Assembly (NCBI RefSeq): GCF_029892515.1
Contig: NZ_JARXVF010000001.1
Coordinates: 1,984,001-2,048,000 of the forward strand
Direction: 5' to 3'
Source: Pseudaminobacter soli (ex Li et al. 2025)
Lineage (GTDB): Bacteria > Pseudomonadota > Alphaproteobacteria > Rhizobiales > Rhizobiaceae
Length of the DNA: 64,000 nucleotides
Below the pieces are notes generated by a model. The model saw only the letters and a list, made by a program, of their open reading frames with translations. It did no database searches and was not told where the DNA came from. This document shows positions 1-9,876 of this stretch, piece after piece (positions within the stretch are counted from its first letter, which is position 1; every line of letters starts with the position of its first letter). Position numbers and translations under genes: made by a program.

Positions 1-2006
1 GGCGGCTCAAGCTCGATGCCGGTCTTCATGAGGCGCGACATGAAGCGGTCGGCCTGCGCCTTGCGCGGCCACACGCCCTCATTCAGCCCACCGACTATGA
101 GCGTGTCGACGCTCAGCAGGCGGGCTTCGAGCGCGCCCCAGATCGAGACCCGGCCATCGCCGCCGTGCGCGGGCTTCACCACCTCCGGCGCGACCAGCGC
201 TTCGGCCACATCCGGCCATTCCTCGGCAGAGAATGAGAAGGGCGCGGTGGTTGCCACCAGCCCGCGCAGCAGGTCGGCCAGCTTCTCGCCCGCCTCGCCG
301 CCATAGAGTTCGGTCAGGCTGCCATCGGCGCTCCGGCCAAGCGCTTCGAGCACCGTGACGGTGGCACGGACGATGGCCGAAAGTTCCACCTCGCCTTCGC
401 CCCGGAAGGCGACCAGCGGCGCCAGCGCTTCGTCGAGACGCGCGAGCACGGCGCGGGCATCGGTAAGCCGCCTTTCGGTCAGGCGCGTTTCCCAAAACGG
501 TTTTCGCGCTTCGCCAGCCAGCCCTGCAAGGCGCTCCTCGAACAGGGTTCCGAGATGGGCGACATCGGGCCGGCCGGTGCCGCCGCGCAGCACAACAAGC
601 TCGATGGTTTCGGCGGCGTGGCGAACTTGACGACGCTCCATGCCGAGCGACAGCAGCGGATGCTTTAGCAGCGACAGAACCGAGACCGGATCGCCCGGCC
701 GGAACGCCGCCTGCAGCATGATGCGGAGCAGCGCGCCGGGCGGCGTGTTGGCCAGCGGCGTGCCGCCGGAATCGTTGGCCTGGATGCCGAAGCGCAGAAG
801 CTCGACAGAGACGCGCCGCGCAAGGTTGCGATCGCCGGTGACGAGGGCCGCCTTGTGGCCGGAATCGGCAATCGCCTGGCGCAGGGCGAGCGCAATCGCC
901 ACCGCCTCGTCGCGCTCGCCTGCGGCTTCGAGCAGCGTCACCCCCGCAAAGGCGCTTTCAACGTCCGTCTCGGAAACCCCTGCCCTCTGGCCGGCCCAGG
1001 CGTCGGTGGTTTCGGCCGGCAGCAAGGACTGCGCGACCAGCGCATCGCGCAAAGCCAACGCCGGCGCGACTGCACCGATCTCCTCGACGTCAGCGCGCAA
1101 AATGCCGATCTTCTTCAGAAGCTTGGCGAGACCGAATTGCGGATGGCCGAGAACGGCAGCGGGCTGAATATCGGCCGAAATGATCGACCAGGAACGCTCG
1201 TCCATGCCGCGATCGAGGCCGGGCAGCACCACGGCCCCGCGCGACAGCCGCGCGATGGCCGACAAAAGCTCCGCGGTGGCGGGGATGGAGCCGGTGGAGC
1301 CGGCGGCGATGACCGGCCCCTGCGGCGGCCGTTGGCGCAGGCGCTCCGCCTCTAGCCGGATCAGCGCATTGCGGTGCGCAGCGGGGTTGGAGCGGTCGAG
1401 CTCGGCCAGAAGGTTCGGCCAGGCGGTCATGACGATTTCGAGGAAATCGAGCGTCACCTGCCACCAGTTGGCGAGGTCGCCGGAAACCAGATCATGAAGC
1501 CGCGCCCAGTCCGAGCCCTCGGTCTCGATCTCGTCCATCAGCCCGGCCAGATCGCGCGCCAGCCACACAGCATCGGCCGCCGAGGCAGGAACGACGATTT
1601 CTTCCTCAAAGAGGCTCGCGACGTGGGCCGGCAGCCGGCGCTTCCAGCTGCGTACCAAAGGGGCGAGCAGCAGCAGACGGTCGATCGCCGCGATCGGCGG
1701 CGCAAAGTCGATCTCGCCCGCACCTTCGGGCGCGAAAAGGGCCTCGTCCTCATCGAATTCACCAAGCGGCCGGATCGTCGGCAGGATGGCCGAGCCGCCC
1801 TTCGCCTTCTCGACGAACACGCTGCGCAGCTCGCGCGCGGCGCGGCGCGTCGGCACATAGATGGTGACGTCGGCCAGCGCCAGCGGATCGCCGTCGAATT
1901 GGAAATCGGGGATCAGGCTTCCGTCGAGCAGGCTTTCAGCCAGCGTCGGCAAGAAGGCGGCACCGGGCGGAATGGAAAACAGGCGTGGGACGGCGCGTCC
2001 GCTCAT
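1..2006 (-). CDS. addB: AddB, double-strand break repair helicase-nuclease subunit (C-terminus beyond left edge)
   Basis: AddB pairs with AddA in the cytoplasmic AddAB helicase-nuclease, which resects DNA double-strand breaks and loads RecA; it replaces RecBCD in alphaproteobacteria. About 668 N-terminal residues are visible in one open frame starting at an ATG at 2006, beginning MSGRAVPRLFSIPPG, with the family-typical IYVPTRRAARELRSVF near residue 50 and a GLNEGVWPRKAQADRFMSR block near the window edge. The C-terminal nuclease part is outside the window. The start overlaps the stop of the upstream nucleotidyltransferase as ATGA, so the two are probably translationally coupled. Assignment rests on the overall resemblance to alphaproteobacterial AddB and the gene order. 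Confidence 0.9.
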   Translation of the reverse strand, partial: MSGRAVPRLFSIPPGAAFLPTLAESLLDGSLIPDFQFDGDPLALADVTIYVPTRRAARELRSVFVEKAKGGSAILPTIRPLGEFDEDEALFAPEGAGEIDFAPPIAAIDRLLLLAPLVRSWKRRLPAHVASLFEEEIVVPASAADAVWLARDLAGLMDEIETEGSDWARLHDLVSGDLANWWQVTLDFLEIVMTAWPNLLAELDRSNPAAHRNALIRLEAERLRQRPPQGPVIAAGSTGSIPATAELLSAIARLSRGAVVLPGLDRGMDERSWSIISADIQPAAVLGHPQFGLAKLLKKIGILRADVEEIGAVAPALALRDALVAQSLLPAETTDAWAGQRAGVSETDVESAFAGVTLLEAAGERDEAVAIALALRQAIADSGHKAALVTGDRNLARRVSVELLRFGIQANDSGGTPLANTPPGALLRIMLQAAFRPGDPVSVLSLLKHPLLSLGMERRQVRHAAETIELVVLRGGTGRPDVAHLGTLFEERLAGLAGEARKPFWETRLTERRLTDARAVLARLDEALAPLVAFRGEGEVELSAIVRATVTVLEALGRSADGSLTELYGGEAGEKLADLLRGLVATTAPFSFSAEEWPDVAEALVAPEVVKPAHGGDGRVSIWGALEARLLSVDTLIVGGLNEGVWPRKAQADRFMSRLMKTGIELEP

Positions 2007-2737
2007 GCGTTCTGCGCCGCCATGGCGCCGGCGACCGCCGCTTCCGCAGGCGCGATGGCATCGGGCGTGCCGACGGTGATCCAGCGCCCTTCCATCTTCA
2101 TGCCATGGAGCCGGCCCGTGGCAATGGCGCGGTCGAAATAGAGGTTGAGCGAGTGCGGCGTGGCTTCGACGCCGTCAAATATGCGCGGGTGGATGATCGC
2201 CGCACCGGCATAGACCACGCCCGTGGGGTCCCCCGCCGCTCGCTTCAGCGTGCCGTCGGGGCCGATCAGGAAATCGGTGCCGCCGCTATGGCCGGTTGCC
2301 GAAGAAAGTTCCGCAAGCATGAGCAGAATATCCATTCTCGACGCCTCCCATGCAAGGGCTAGGCGCTCGAGATTGGGCTGGTCGCGATCGATCCAGAAGG
2401 TGTCAGCGTTGATGATGAGAAAGGGCTCGGCGCCAAGCTGTGGCAACGCTTTCACGATACCGCCGGCGGAATCGAGCAGCTCGTCGCTTTCGTCCGAGAT
2501 TGTCACGGCCGGCCTTTGGCGCCCGGCCACATGGGCGACGATCTGCTCGGGGAAATAATGGACGTTGACCACCGCCTTCGCCACGCCGGCCTCGGCCAGG
2601 CTGTCTAGCCCCCAGTCCAGCAGCGTCTTGCCGGCCACCCGCACCAGGGGCTTCGGGATCGTATCGGTGATCGGCCGCATGCGCTTGCCGAGCCCAGCGG
2701 CAAGGACCATGGCGGTTTCGGGCATGCGTCTCGTCAA
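2003..2737 (-). CDS. Sugar-1-phosphate nucleotidyltransferase, MurU-like
   Basis: 244 residues. A left-handed GT-A type nucleotidyltransferase: the nucleotide-binding motif LAAGLGKRMRP lies near residues 12-22, followed by DTIPKPLVRVAGK with the substrate-contacting Lys, and NADTFWID supplies the metal-binding Asp near residue 112. Family members transfer UMP or GMP onto a sugar 1-phosphate. The gene just upstream encodes a TsaE domain fused to an AmgK-type sugar kinase, and AmgK plus MurU form the MurNAc recycling bypass to UDP-MurNAc known from Pseudomonas putida. A UDP-MurNAc salvage role is therefore the best inference. Mannose-1-phosphate guanylyltransferase is the alternative. Its 5' end overlaps the tsaE-fusion stop by 4 nt. 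Confidence 0.85.
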   Translation of the reverse strand: MTRRMPETAMVLAAGLGKRMRPITDTIPKPLVRVAGKTLLDWGLDSLAEAGVAKAVVNVHYFPEQIVAHVAGRQRPAVTISDESDELLDSAGGIVKALPQLGAEPFLIINADTFWIDRDQPNLERLALAWEASRMDILLMLAELSSATGHSGGTDFLIGPDGTLKRAAGDPTGVVYAGAAIIHPRIFDGVEATPHSLNLYFDRAIATGRLHGMKMEGRWITVGTPDAIAPAEAAVAGAMAAQNA

Positions 2738-4245
2738 AGCTCTACGTCCTCGGTGAAGCCGTGAACCTGATAGAAATCGCGCAATTCGGCAAGAACAGGA
2801 TGAGTGAACGCCCGGCGCAGATAGTCGCGGATGCGCGGCAGATGTTTTAGATAGTCCGGCTTGCCGTCGCGGCGGTCGAGCCGAACGAAGATGCCGAGGA
2901 TCTTCGAATTCCGTTGCGCGGCCATGATGGCATAGGCCTCGGCAAAAGCTTCAGCATCAAAGCCGCCGGCGGCCTGCCGGGCCGCGACATAGGCTTTTGT
3001 CGTGGCTGCCTCGATCTGTTCCGGCACGGTCACGCGCGCATCCATGGCGAGCGAGGCGACGTCATAGGCCGAAGGCCCGATCAGCGCGTCCTGGAAATCG
3101 ATGACGCCCAGCCGGTCGAAACCGCTGCGCTCTGCCCGCCAGATGATATTGGGCGAGTGGAAATCGCGTTGCACGAGGCTTCTTTCGGCGCGCTCAAGCC
3201 GGTCGATCAGGGCGTTCCAGAGGCGGCGGAATTCGTCACGCAATCCGGCATCGGCCGGCTTACCGGTCGCCGCCGGCACATACCAGTCGAGCAGCAACTC
3301 GACCTCGATCAGCATGGCGTCGCGGTCGAAAGGCGGCACGGTGTGCACGACGCCGGGCGCAACCTCGATGTGGTCCGGCCATGACTTGCCGTGCAGTATG
3401 GCGAGCAGCCCGGCAGCGGCGACATAGCGCTCCACCAAGGGCTTACCGTCGTCCAAAAAACCTTCCGAGCCGAGATCCTCGATCAGCAGAAAGCCGTTTT
3501 CGAGGTCCTGGGAATAGATCTCCGGCACGCAGACGCCGCCCTCATGCAGCGCGCGATCAAGCGCGACAAAGGCGGCGACGGTGCGCGCGGTGTGGGCGAT
3601 TTCGGCATAGGCCTTGCCGTCGCGCACGGGCGGGCCCAGCACCAGCTCGGGCGAGTTCATGAGAACGCGGGGCGCCTGGCCTTCGAGCGTCACGATCTCG
3701 TAGGAGCGCGCCGAGGCGTCGCCGGTCAGATGCGCGCGCGAGGCCTCGCCCCAGCCGGAACGTTCAAGAAAATCGCGGATGGCGAAGGAACGCGCAATGC
3801 GTGTTCCCGCCGCCGCATCCGGCGAGATGATCCGAACACGGCGCCCGGCGCCCTCCTCGGTTAGCTCGACGCGGATGGCGGTTTTCGGCATCCGGTCGCC
3901 GGCCTTTTCCGGCCATTCGACAAGGGCCGCGCCCTGCTCCAGCGCGTCGTCGAAGCCGAGCTCGTCGAGCTCTTCCTCGGACGACAGGCGGTAAAGGTCG
4001 AAATGCTGGATCGGCAGGCGACCCTCATAGACCTGCACGAGGGTAAAGGTCGGGCTCGGCACTTCGAGTTCGGGATCGCCGGCGAGCGCGCGGATCAGGC
4101 TGCGCGCCAGCGTGGTTTTGCCGGTGCCGAGATCGCCATGCAGAGCCAGCACGTCGCCGCGACGCAGGGCCAGCGCCAGGTCCTCGCCCAGACGAAGCGT
4201 TGCCCGCTCATCGGGCAAGAAACGCTCAAAAACTGCTTCGGCCAT
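2734..4245 (-). CDS. tsaE: Bifunctional TsaE / AmgK-type aminoglycoside phosphotransferase-fold sugar kinase
   Basis: 503 residues with two domains. Residues 1 to about 155 are TsaE, the ATPase needed for t6A37 tRNA threonylcarbamoylation, with Walker A GDLGTGKT (37-44), SPTFTLVQVY and a conserved VEWPEKAGDRMP. Residues about 165-503 are an APH-fold kinase with the catalytic loop RDFHSPNIIW near 360 and the metal-binding IDFQDALIGPSAYD. AmgK-like kinases phosphorylate the anomeric position of MurNAc/GlcNAc, matching the adjacent MurU-like gene. Stand-alone TsaE is about 150 aa, so this is a true fusion, one I recall from other rhizobia. It starts 8 nt after the divL stop and ends overlapping the nucleotidyltransferase start. 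Confidence 0.9.
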   Translation of the reverse strand: MAEAVFERFLPDERATLRLGEDLALALRRGDVLALHGDLGTGKTTLARSLIRALAGDPELEVPSPTFTLVQVYEGRLPIQHFDLYRLSSEEELDELGFDDALEQGAALVEWPEKAGDRMPKTAIRVELTEEGAGRRVRIISPDAAAGTRIARSFAIRDFLERSGWGEASRAHLTGDASARSYEIVTLEGQAPRVLMNSPELVLGPPVRDGKAYAEIAHTARTVAAFVALDRALHEGGVCVPEIYSQDLENGFLLIEDLGSEGFLDDGKPLVERYVAAAGLLAILHGKSWPDHIEVAPGVVHTVPPFDRDAMLIEVELLLDWYVPAATGKPADAGLRDEFRRLWNALIDRLERAERSLVQRDFHSPNIIWRAERSGFDRLGVIDFQDALIGPSAYDVASLAMDARVTVPEQIEAATTKAYVAARQAAGGFDAEAFAEAYAIMAAQRNSKILGIFVRLDRRDGKPDYLKHLPRIRDYLRRAFTHPVLAELRDFYQVHGFTEDVEL

Positions 4246-4253
4246 CGAGACCG

Positions 4254-6818
4254 CTACTCCGCCGCCTGGCGAACGCCGGTCGGGGTGTTGGGAAACAGGC
4301 AGATCACGGTGGTGCCGCGATCCGTGCCGGTTTCGATACGCACCGAGCCGCCATGCAGCTCCACAAAGCTCTTCACCACCGACAGGCCGAGGCCCGCGCC
4401 GCGCCGCCGGCCGCCATTGGCGCGCTGCTCGAAGCGGCGGAAGACGGTGTCGAGGATTTCCGGCGGCATGCCGGGGCCGTCGTCATGCACGGCGAATTCC
4501 ACGCCCTGGGCCGTCTGACGGCAGGTGAGCAGGATGGCGCTCGCCTCAGGCGCATAGTTGGCCGCGTTGCTCAGCAGGTTGTAGAGGATCTGGCGGACAC
4601 GGATCTCGTCGCCATGAAAACTCTGCGGCGCCTGGCTGGAATCGACCGAAAGGCGGATGCCATGCTCCTCGAGCCGGTCGGAGACCAGCTCGGCAGCGGC
4701 AGCTATGGTCTGGTCGATGCGCACCTCGGCGACCTCCAGCTCCATAATACCAGCATCCACGGTGGCAAGATCGAGAATGTCGTTCACGATGGTCAAAAGC
4801 ACCGACGACGACGAGCCTATATGCTCCAGATATTCGCGCTGGCGCGGCGACAGCGGTCCGGTGGTGGGCAGCGCCAAAAGCTCGGTGAAGCCGATGATGT
4901 TGGTGAGCGGCGAGCGCAGCTCGTAGGACACGTGCTGGACGAAATCGTTCTTGAGCTGGTCGGCGCGCTCGAGTGCTTCGTTCTTGTCCTTGAAGGCGCG
5001 CGCAACGTTGACGCTGTCGGTGACGTCCACAAAGGTGATCATCACCTGCCCGTTCGGCAGGTGGATGACGGCGTAGCGCAGCACGGTGCCGTTGTTCAGC
5101 TCGGTCTGGCCGCGACCGTCGCGGCGCTCCTCGTCGAAGCCGGTGACGGCAGCAACGAAATGCGCCCAGGGGCTTTCCTTCGCCAGCGTATCGCATTGGG
5201 CCCGGATCGCCGAGATGTGGGCATTGGTGCGCACCAGCTCCGGCGACAGCCCCCAAAGGCTGACAAAGGCCGGATTGGACAGGCGGATACGCCCGTCAGG
5301 GCCGAACACGGCAACGCCCTCGGTGAGGTTGTCGAGCGTTTCGCCCTGCACGCGCACGGCGGCATTGTAGCGGCTTTCGAGATTGATCCGCTCGGTCAGA
5401 TTCTCGAACACCCAGGTGACGCCGCCCTTGGGCTGCGGATTGGCGATGACGCGCAGGGTGCGGCCATCGGGCAGATGCCACCAATGCTCCTGCGACTCGA
5501 CCGCGCGATAGGCGGCAAGCAGGTTTTCCTTCCAGCGCCGCCATTCCGGTTGCTCGGCGAGCTTGCTCTCGCTGCGCAGGCGGTCGAGCAGCAGGGCATT
5601 GTCTGGCGCGCTGTCGAGGAAGCCGACGTCGAGGTCCCACAGCTTCTGGAACGCCTGGTTGAAGAAGCGCAGCTTCTGCTGCTCGTCGAAGATGGCTACC
5701 GCCGTCGTCAGCTGGTCGAGCGTATCGGCGTGGCTGCGTACCGCACGCTCATATTCCGCGTGGATGGCCTCGACGCTGCTCATGTCGACGGCGATGCCGG
5801 CCGCGCCCTCGGCGCTGGCGAAATCGGTCACCGCGAACATGCGGCGGTCGCCGCCGATCACGGTCGACAGCGTCTGTTCGAAGACGGGGTGGGCTGCATG
5901 ATGCTGCGCAATCGTCTCGCGCGCCGGGGTGCCCAGGAATTCCTTGCCGTCGCGCAGGACCGCTTCGGGCGTCGCTGCCTCGACAGCCTCGGCATAAGCA
6001 CGGTTCACCCAGCGCAGCCGGCCATCGGAACTGCGCAGCCAGAACGGCATCTTCAGCGCGTCAACGAGACCGACCACGTTGTCGTAATCGGCGGCCAGCC
6101 GCTGGTTATCGAGCTTCAGGCGCGCCCGTTCGCGCTGCGTGTCGGACAGGGAGATGAAGCGCACCAGCGTGTGCGAAGGCGTCTTGCGGCCCTGCACTTC
6201 CAGCGGCGCGGAGGTGTGCGTCTCCACGACGAGATCGAACTGGGCGCCCTTTTCGCGCAATCCGGCCACGGCGCGGTCGAGCGCAGCTGCCGAGCGCGGC
6301 GTCAGCCAGCGACCGAAGGCCAGGAATGCAGCACGGTCTTCTGGAGCGGCGGTCTCGGCCGGCAGCGCGCCAATCAATTCGGGTTTCTGCCTGTCGGCCC
6401 AGACGACGATGCGCTGGTCGCGCAGGTTGAGCAGAGCGTCGGAGCGCTGCAGCGAGGCGTTGAGGTCGCCAATGCGGGTGCGCAGGTCGATGTTCTCGGC
6501 GGCAATCCGGCCACGCTCGCGGATCAGCGCCACGGCCGAAAGCAGGGCCGCGCCCATCACGCCGAGGAAAACGGCCAGTTGCATGACATCGACCGCGCCA
6601 ACCGGCAGGCCGGCGGAAGCAGCGATGGCGGCCTCTTCGGCCCGCGCAAGACCGGCAAGGCTAACGCCGCCCAGAGATGTCGCAGCCAGCAGAACCAGCT
6701 TCAGCGAACGCGCAGAAAAGCCCATCCGCCAGGCCTTCGCCCCGGGCAATTTCTCGTTCGAATCCCTGTGGCCGCCGGAAACGGCCTTTCCCGCCTGCAG
6801 CGGGTTATCGCCCGGCAT
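4254..6818 (-). CDS. divL: DivL-like PAS-domain pseudo-histidine kinase (Tyr at phospho-acceptor site)
   Basis: 854 residues from the chosen ATG, which has GGAGAGGAA about 6 nt upstream; an ATG at 6911 would add 31 low-complexity residues. Two hydrophobic segments (about 42-60 and 78-100) are followed by a short coiled coil, a PAS-type region to about 620, a HisKA domain and a HATPase domain with N box NLLSNAANYAPE, G1 HDDGPGMPP and G2 GAGLGLSVV. In the H-box, VSYELRSPLTNI has Tyr632 where histidine kinases have His (VSHELR). That substitution defines Caulobacter DivL, a membrane-linked regulator of the CckA-CtrA cell-cycle pathway, and the neighbours (tsaE, ahcY) fit the alphaproteobacterial context. 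The ATP-binding domain looks intact. Confidence 0.8.
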   Translation of the reverse strand: MPGDNPLQAGKAVSGGHRDSNEKLPGAKAWRMGFSARSLKLVLLAATSLGGVSLAGLARAEEAAIAASAGLPVGAVDVMQLAVFLGVMGAALLSAVALIRERGRIAAENIDLRTRIGDLNASLQRSDALLNLRDQRIVVWADRQKPELIGALPAETAAPEDRAAFLAFGRWLTPRSAAALDRAVAGLREKGAQFDLVVETHTSAPLEVQGRKTPSHTLVRFISLSDTQRERARLKLDNQRLAADYDNVVGLVDALKMPFWLRSSDGRLRWVNRAYAEAVEAATPEAVLRDGKEFLGTPARETIAQHHAAHPVFEQTLSTVIGGDRRMFAVTDFASAEGAAGIAVDMSSVEAIHAEYERAVRSHADTLDQLTTAVAIFDEQQKLRFFNQAFQKLWDLDVGFLDSAPDNALLLDRLRSESKLAEQPEWRRWKENLLAAYRAVESQEHWWHLPDGRTLRVIANPQPKGGVTWVFENLTERINLESRYNAAVRVQGETLDNLTEGVAVFGPDGRIRLSNPAFVSLWGLSPELVRTNAHISAIRAQCDTLAKESPWAHFVAAVTGFDEERRDGRGQTELNNGTVLRYAVIHLPNGQVMITFVDVTDSVNVARAFKDKNEALERADQLKNDFVQHVSYELRSPLTNIIGFTELLALPTTGPLSPRQREYLEHIGSSSSVLLTIVNDILDLATVDAGIMELEVAEVRIDQTIAAAAELVSDRLEEHGIRLSVDSSQAPQSFHGDEIRVRQILYNLLSNAANYAPEASAILLTCRQTAQGVEFAVHDDGPGMPPEILDTVFRRFEQRANGGRRRGAGLGLSVVKSFVELHGGSVRIETGTDRGTTVICLFPNTPTGVRQAAE

Positions 6819-6959
6819 GTCTTGTTCCTCTCCGCCGCCGCCTGAATGCAAGACCGCCTCGATGTCAGCCCCTCGCGTCCCGCCCCCGGAGCACGAAACG
6901 TCGCGAATCACGGAAACAATAACCCCTGGTCGAATCGTCGTGAAGAAGCTGCGGCGGCA

Positions 6960-6993
6960 AAAAGAAAGCCGGGCGAAGAGTCAATCGCCCGGC
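6960..6993 (-). terminator. Rho-independent terminator of ahcY
   Basis: On the minus strand, 30 nt past the ahcY stop, a 9-bp GC-rich stem (arms 6985-6993 and 6968-6976) with loop 6977-6984 is followed by TTTCTTTTTG. Stem plus T-rich tract is a canonical intrinsic terminator and isolates ahcY from divL. Confidence 0.8.
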
Positions 6994-7023
6994 CTCAACA
7001 TTTAGTATATTGGTTAATTCAAA

Positions 7024-8424
<1,401 letters not shown>

Positions 8425-8522
8425 GGCTGTGCTCCGGTGTGCGGGTTTATGGACGCACCCCACGCGAGCATGCGCCATCATGCCGGCTGACTAGCAGATC
8501 GCCGGCCGAACGACAATGGGAT

Positions 8523-8538
8523 ATAAAGAAATCTTTAT
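8523..8538. promoter_or_regulatory. Perfect inverted repeat upstream of ahcY (SahR-like operator candidate)
   Basis: ATAAAGA-AA-TCTTTAT: 7-bp perfect arms with a 2-nt spacer, about 100 bp upstream of the ahcY start and about 25 bp past the HPr stop. It is AT-rich in a GC-rich background. I recall operators of this form for ArsR-family SAH-responsive regulators (SahR) controlling methionine-cycle genes in proteobacteria. Assignment to SahR is inference; no such regulator gene is in the window. Confidence 0.6.
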
Positions 8539-8563
8539 TCGTGCATGTCCTCGGAGAGGACTG

Positions 8564-8857
8564 TCACATCTCTTCGCCGAAGCGGTCGGCGACCAGTTCC
8601 TCAAGGGCGTCGACGACTTCCCTGGCGTCCGGGCCATTGGCCGTGACGTGGATGCTGCAGCCGGGGCTGGCCGCCAGCATCATCAGCCCCATGATCGAGG
8701 TGCCGCCGGCCTTCATGCCGTCCTTCTCGACCACGACGGAAGCCTGATAGCCGCCCGCCACCTGGACGAATTTGGCGGAGGCTCGCGCGTGCAAGCCGCG
8801 CTGGTTGATGATGCGAAGTTCGCGGGTGACCGCGCCGTCTGCAGAGAGATCGCTCAT
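8564..8857 (-). CDS. HPr family phosphocarrier protein
   Basis: 97 residues. A phosphocarrier of the phosphotransferase system that takes phosphate from enzyme I at His and passes it to an EIIA. His23 lies in GLHARASAKF and the regulatory serine is Ser54 in GGTSIMGLMML, the equivalent of Ser46 that HprK phosphorylates. Together with the EIIA and HprK genes immediately upstream it forms the sugar-transport-independent regulatory PTS of rhizobia, which signals carbon or nitrogen state rather than importing sugar. Its ATG overlaps the EIIA stop by 4 nt. No EIIB or EIIC gene is nearby. Confidence 0.95.
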   Translation of the reverse strand: MSDLSADGAVTRELRIINQRGLHARASAKFVQVAGGYQASVVVEKDGMKAGGTSIMGLMMLAASPGCSIHVTANGPDAREVVDALEELVADRFGEEM

Positions 8858-9255
8858 TTACTGCTCAGAAGCTGGCTGGCGACATTGATGTATTTGCGAC
8901 CAGCAGCCTGGGCTTCGTCAAGGGCCAGGCTCATGTCGTCGCTCTTGCGCACGCTGCTCAGCTTGATCAGCATAGGCAGGTTCATGCCGGCGATTACCTC
9001 GACACGGCCGGCTTCCATCACCGAAATCGCAAGATTGGAGGGCGTGCCGCCGAACATGTCGGTGAGCACCACGACGCCGCTTCCGGTATCGGTCCTGGCC
9101 ACCGCCTCGACGATATCGCGGCGGCGCTGCTCCATGTCGTCGTCCGGACCGATGGCGATGGTCTCGAAATAATCCTGAGGTCCGACCACGTGCTCTACGG
9201 CGTTGCGGAACTCCGCGGCCAGCCGACCGTGCGTAACGAGCACGAGTCCGATCAT
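8854..9255 (-). CDS. PTS EIIA component, mannose-family (ManX/EIIA-Man type)
   Basis: 133 residues matching a stand-alone EIIA-Man domain. Phospho-acceptor His9 lies in LVLVTHGRLAAEF, and TDMFGGTPSNLA (about residues 67-78) is the conserved second motif. It receives phosphate from HPr. With no EIIB/C partner nearby it is probably regulatory; in rhizobia this protein is linked to HprK and to succinate-mediated catabolite repression. It overlaps HPr (ATGA) and lies 160 bp after hprK, with nothing recognisable in that gap. Confidence 0.93.
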   Translation of the reverse strand: MIGLVLVTHGRLAAEFRNAVEHVVGPQDYFETIAIGPDDDMEQRRRDIVEAVARTDTGSGVVVLTDMFGGTPSNLAISVMEAGRVEVIAGMNLPMLIKLSSVRKSDDMSLALDEAQAAGRKYINVASQLLSSK

Positions 9256-9415
9256 TATTCGTTGGCTCCCGTCATGGCCTGTTCACGAGCGCATCCCCGC
9301 GCCCGCCTGCCCTTCTTCCCGGGCAGAGGAGCGCTATCTTGTCGACGCGGGTGGCGTTTACAAGCCCTAAAACGCTTTGGCCAAGGCCATTTTGCCGCAC
9401 AGTGTGACCTATTCT

Positions 9416-9871
9416 CTACCCGCCTTGACCGAAAGGCGCCAAAGAAAGCCGGGCGGCGATGGCGGCGAGAGCCGGTTCCACCTCGCGCTCGCGCACCGCC
9501 AGAAGCGGAAGCCGGCAGCCAGCGATGGTCTCGAAGGCTTCGTCGGGAAGGCGTTCCACTTCGTGCTTGGGCAGGCACCGCACGGCGAGGTCGATGACGG
9601 CCGCGGGCTCGAAGGCCAACTTGCTTGGTCCCACGCCATGCACTTCCGCAAGCCCGCTTATCGTGGCGGGCGCCCGGCACAGCAGGCGGCCATCCCTCAC
9701 AGAAACCAGCACCTGATCATCGGAAACCAGCCGCGCAAGGCGGCCCTCGCCGCCAAAGCACGACAGCAGTGCCAGCGCCAGCGTGCTCTTGCCCGAACCG
9801 GAAGGGCCGAGGATCAGAAGGCCGCGATCGCCGATCACCAGCGCCGTGCCATGCAGGTTCGGCGCAGCCAC
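9416..9871 (-). CDS. hprK: HPr kinase/phosphorylase, short alphaproteobacterial form
   Basis: 151 residues: only the C-terminal catalytic domain of the family, since Firmicutes HprK is about 310 aa; the short form is normal in rhizobia. Walker A GPSGSGKST covers residues 22-30, near the N-terminus. It phosphorylates the regulatory serine of HPr and can dephosphorylate it. The gene lies 5 nt after the chvG stop on the same strand, so the ChvI/ChvG two-component genes and the PTS regulatory genes are probably co-transcribed, coupling envelope or acid signalling to carbon regulation. Confidence 0.93.
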   Translation of the reverse strand: MAAPNLHGTALVIGDRGLLILGPSGSGKSTLALALLSCFGGEGRLARLVSDDQVLVSVRDGRLLCRAPATISGLAEVHGVGPSKLAFEPAAVIDLAVRCLPKHEVERLPDEAFETIAGCRLPLLAVREREVEPALAAIAARLSLAPFGQGG

Positions 9872-9876
9872 GGTGG

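Noticed and set aside
4200-6845. 881-codon open frame antisense to divL
   Set aside because: High-GC antisense shadow; the minus-strand frame has clear kinase motifs, this one has none and no ribosome-binding site.
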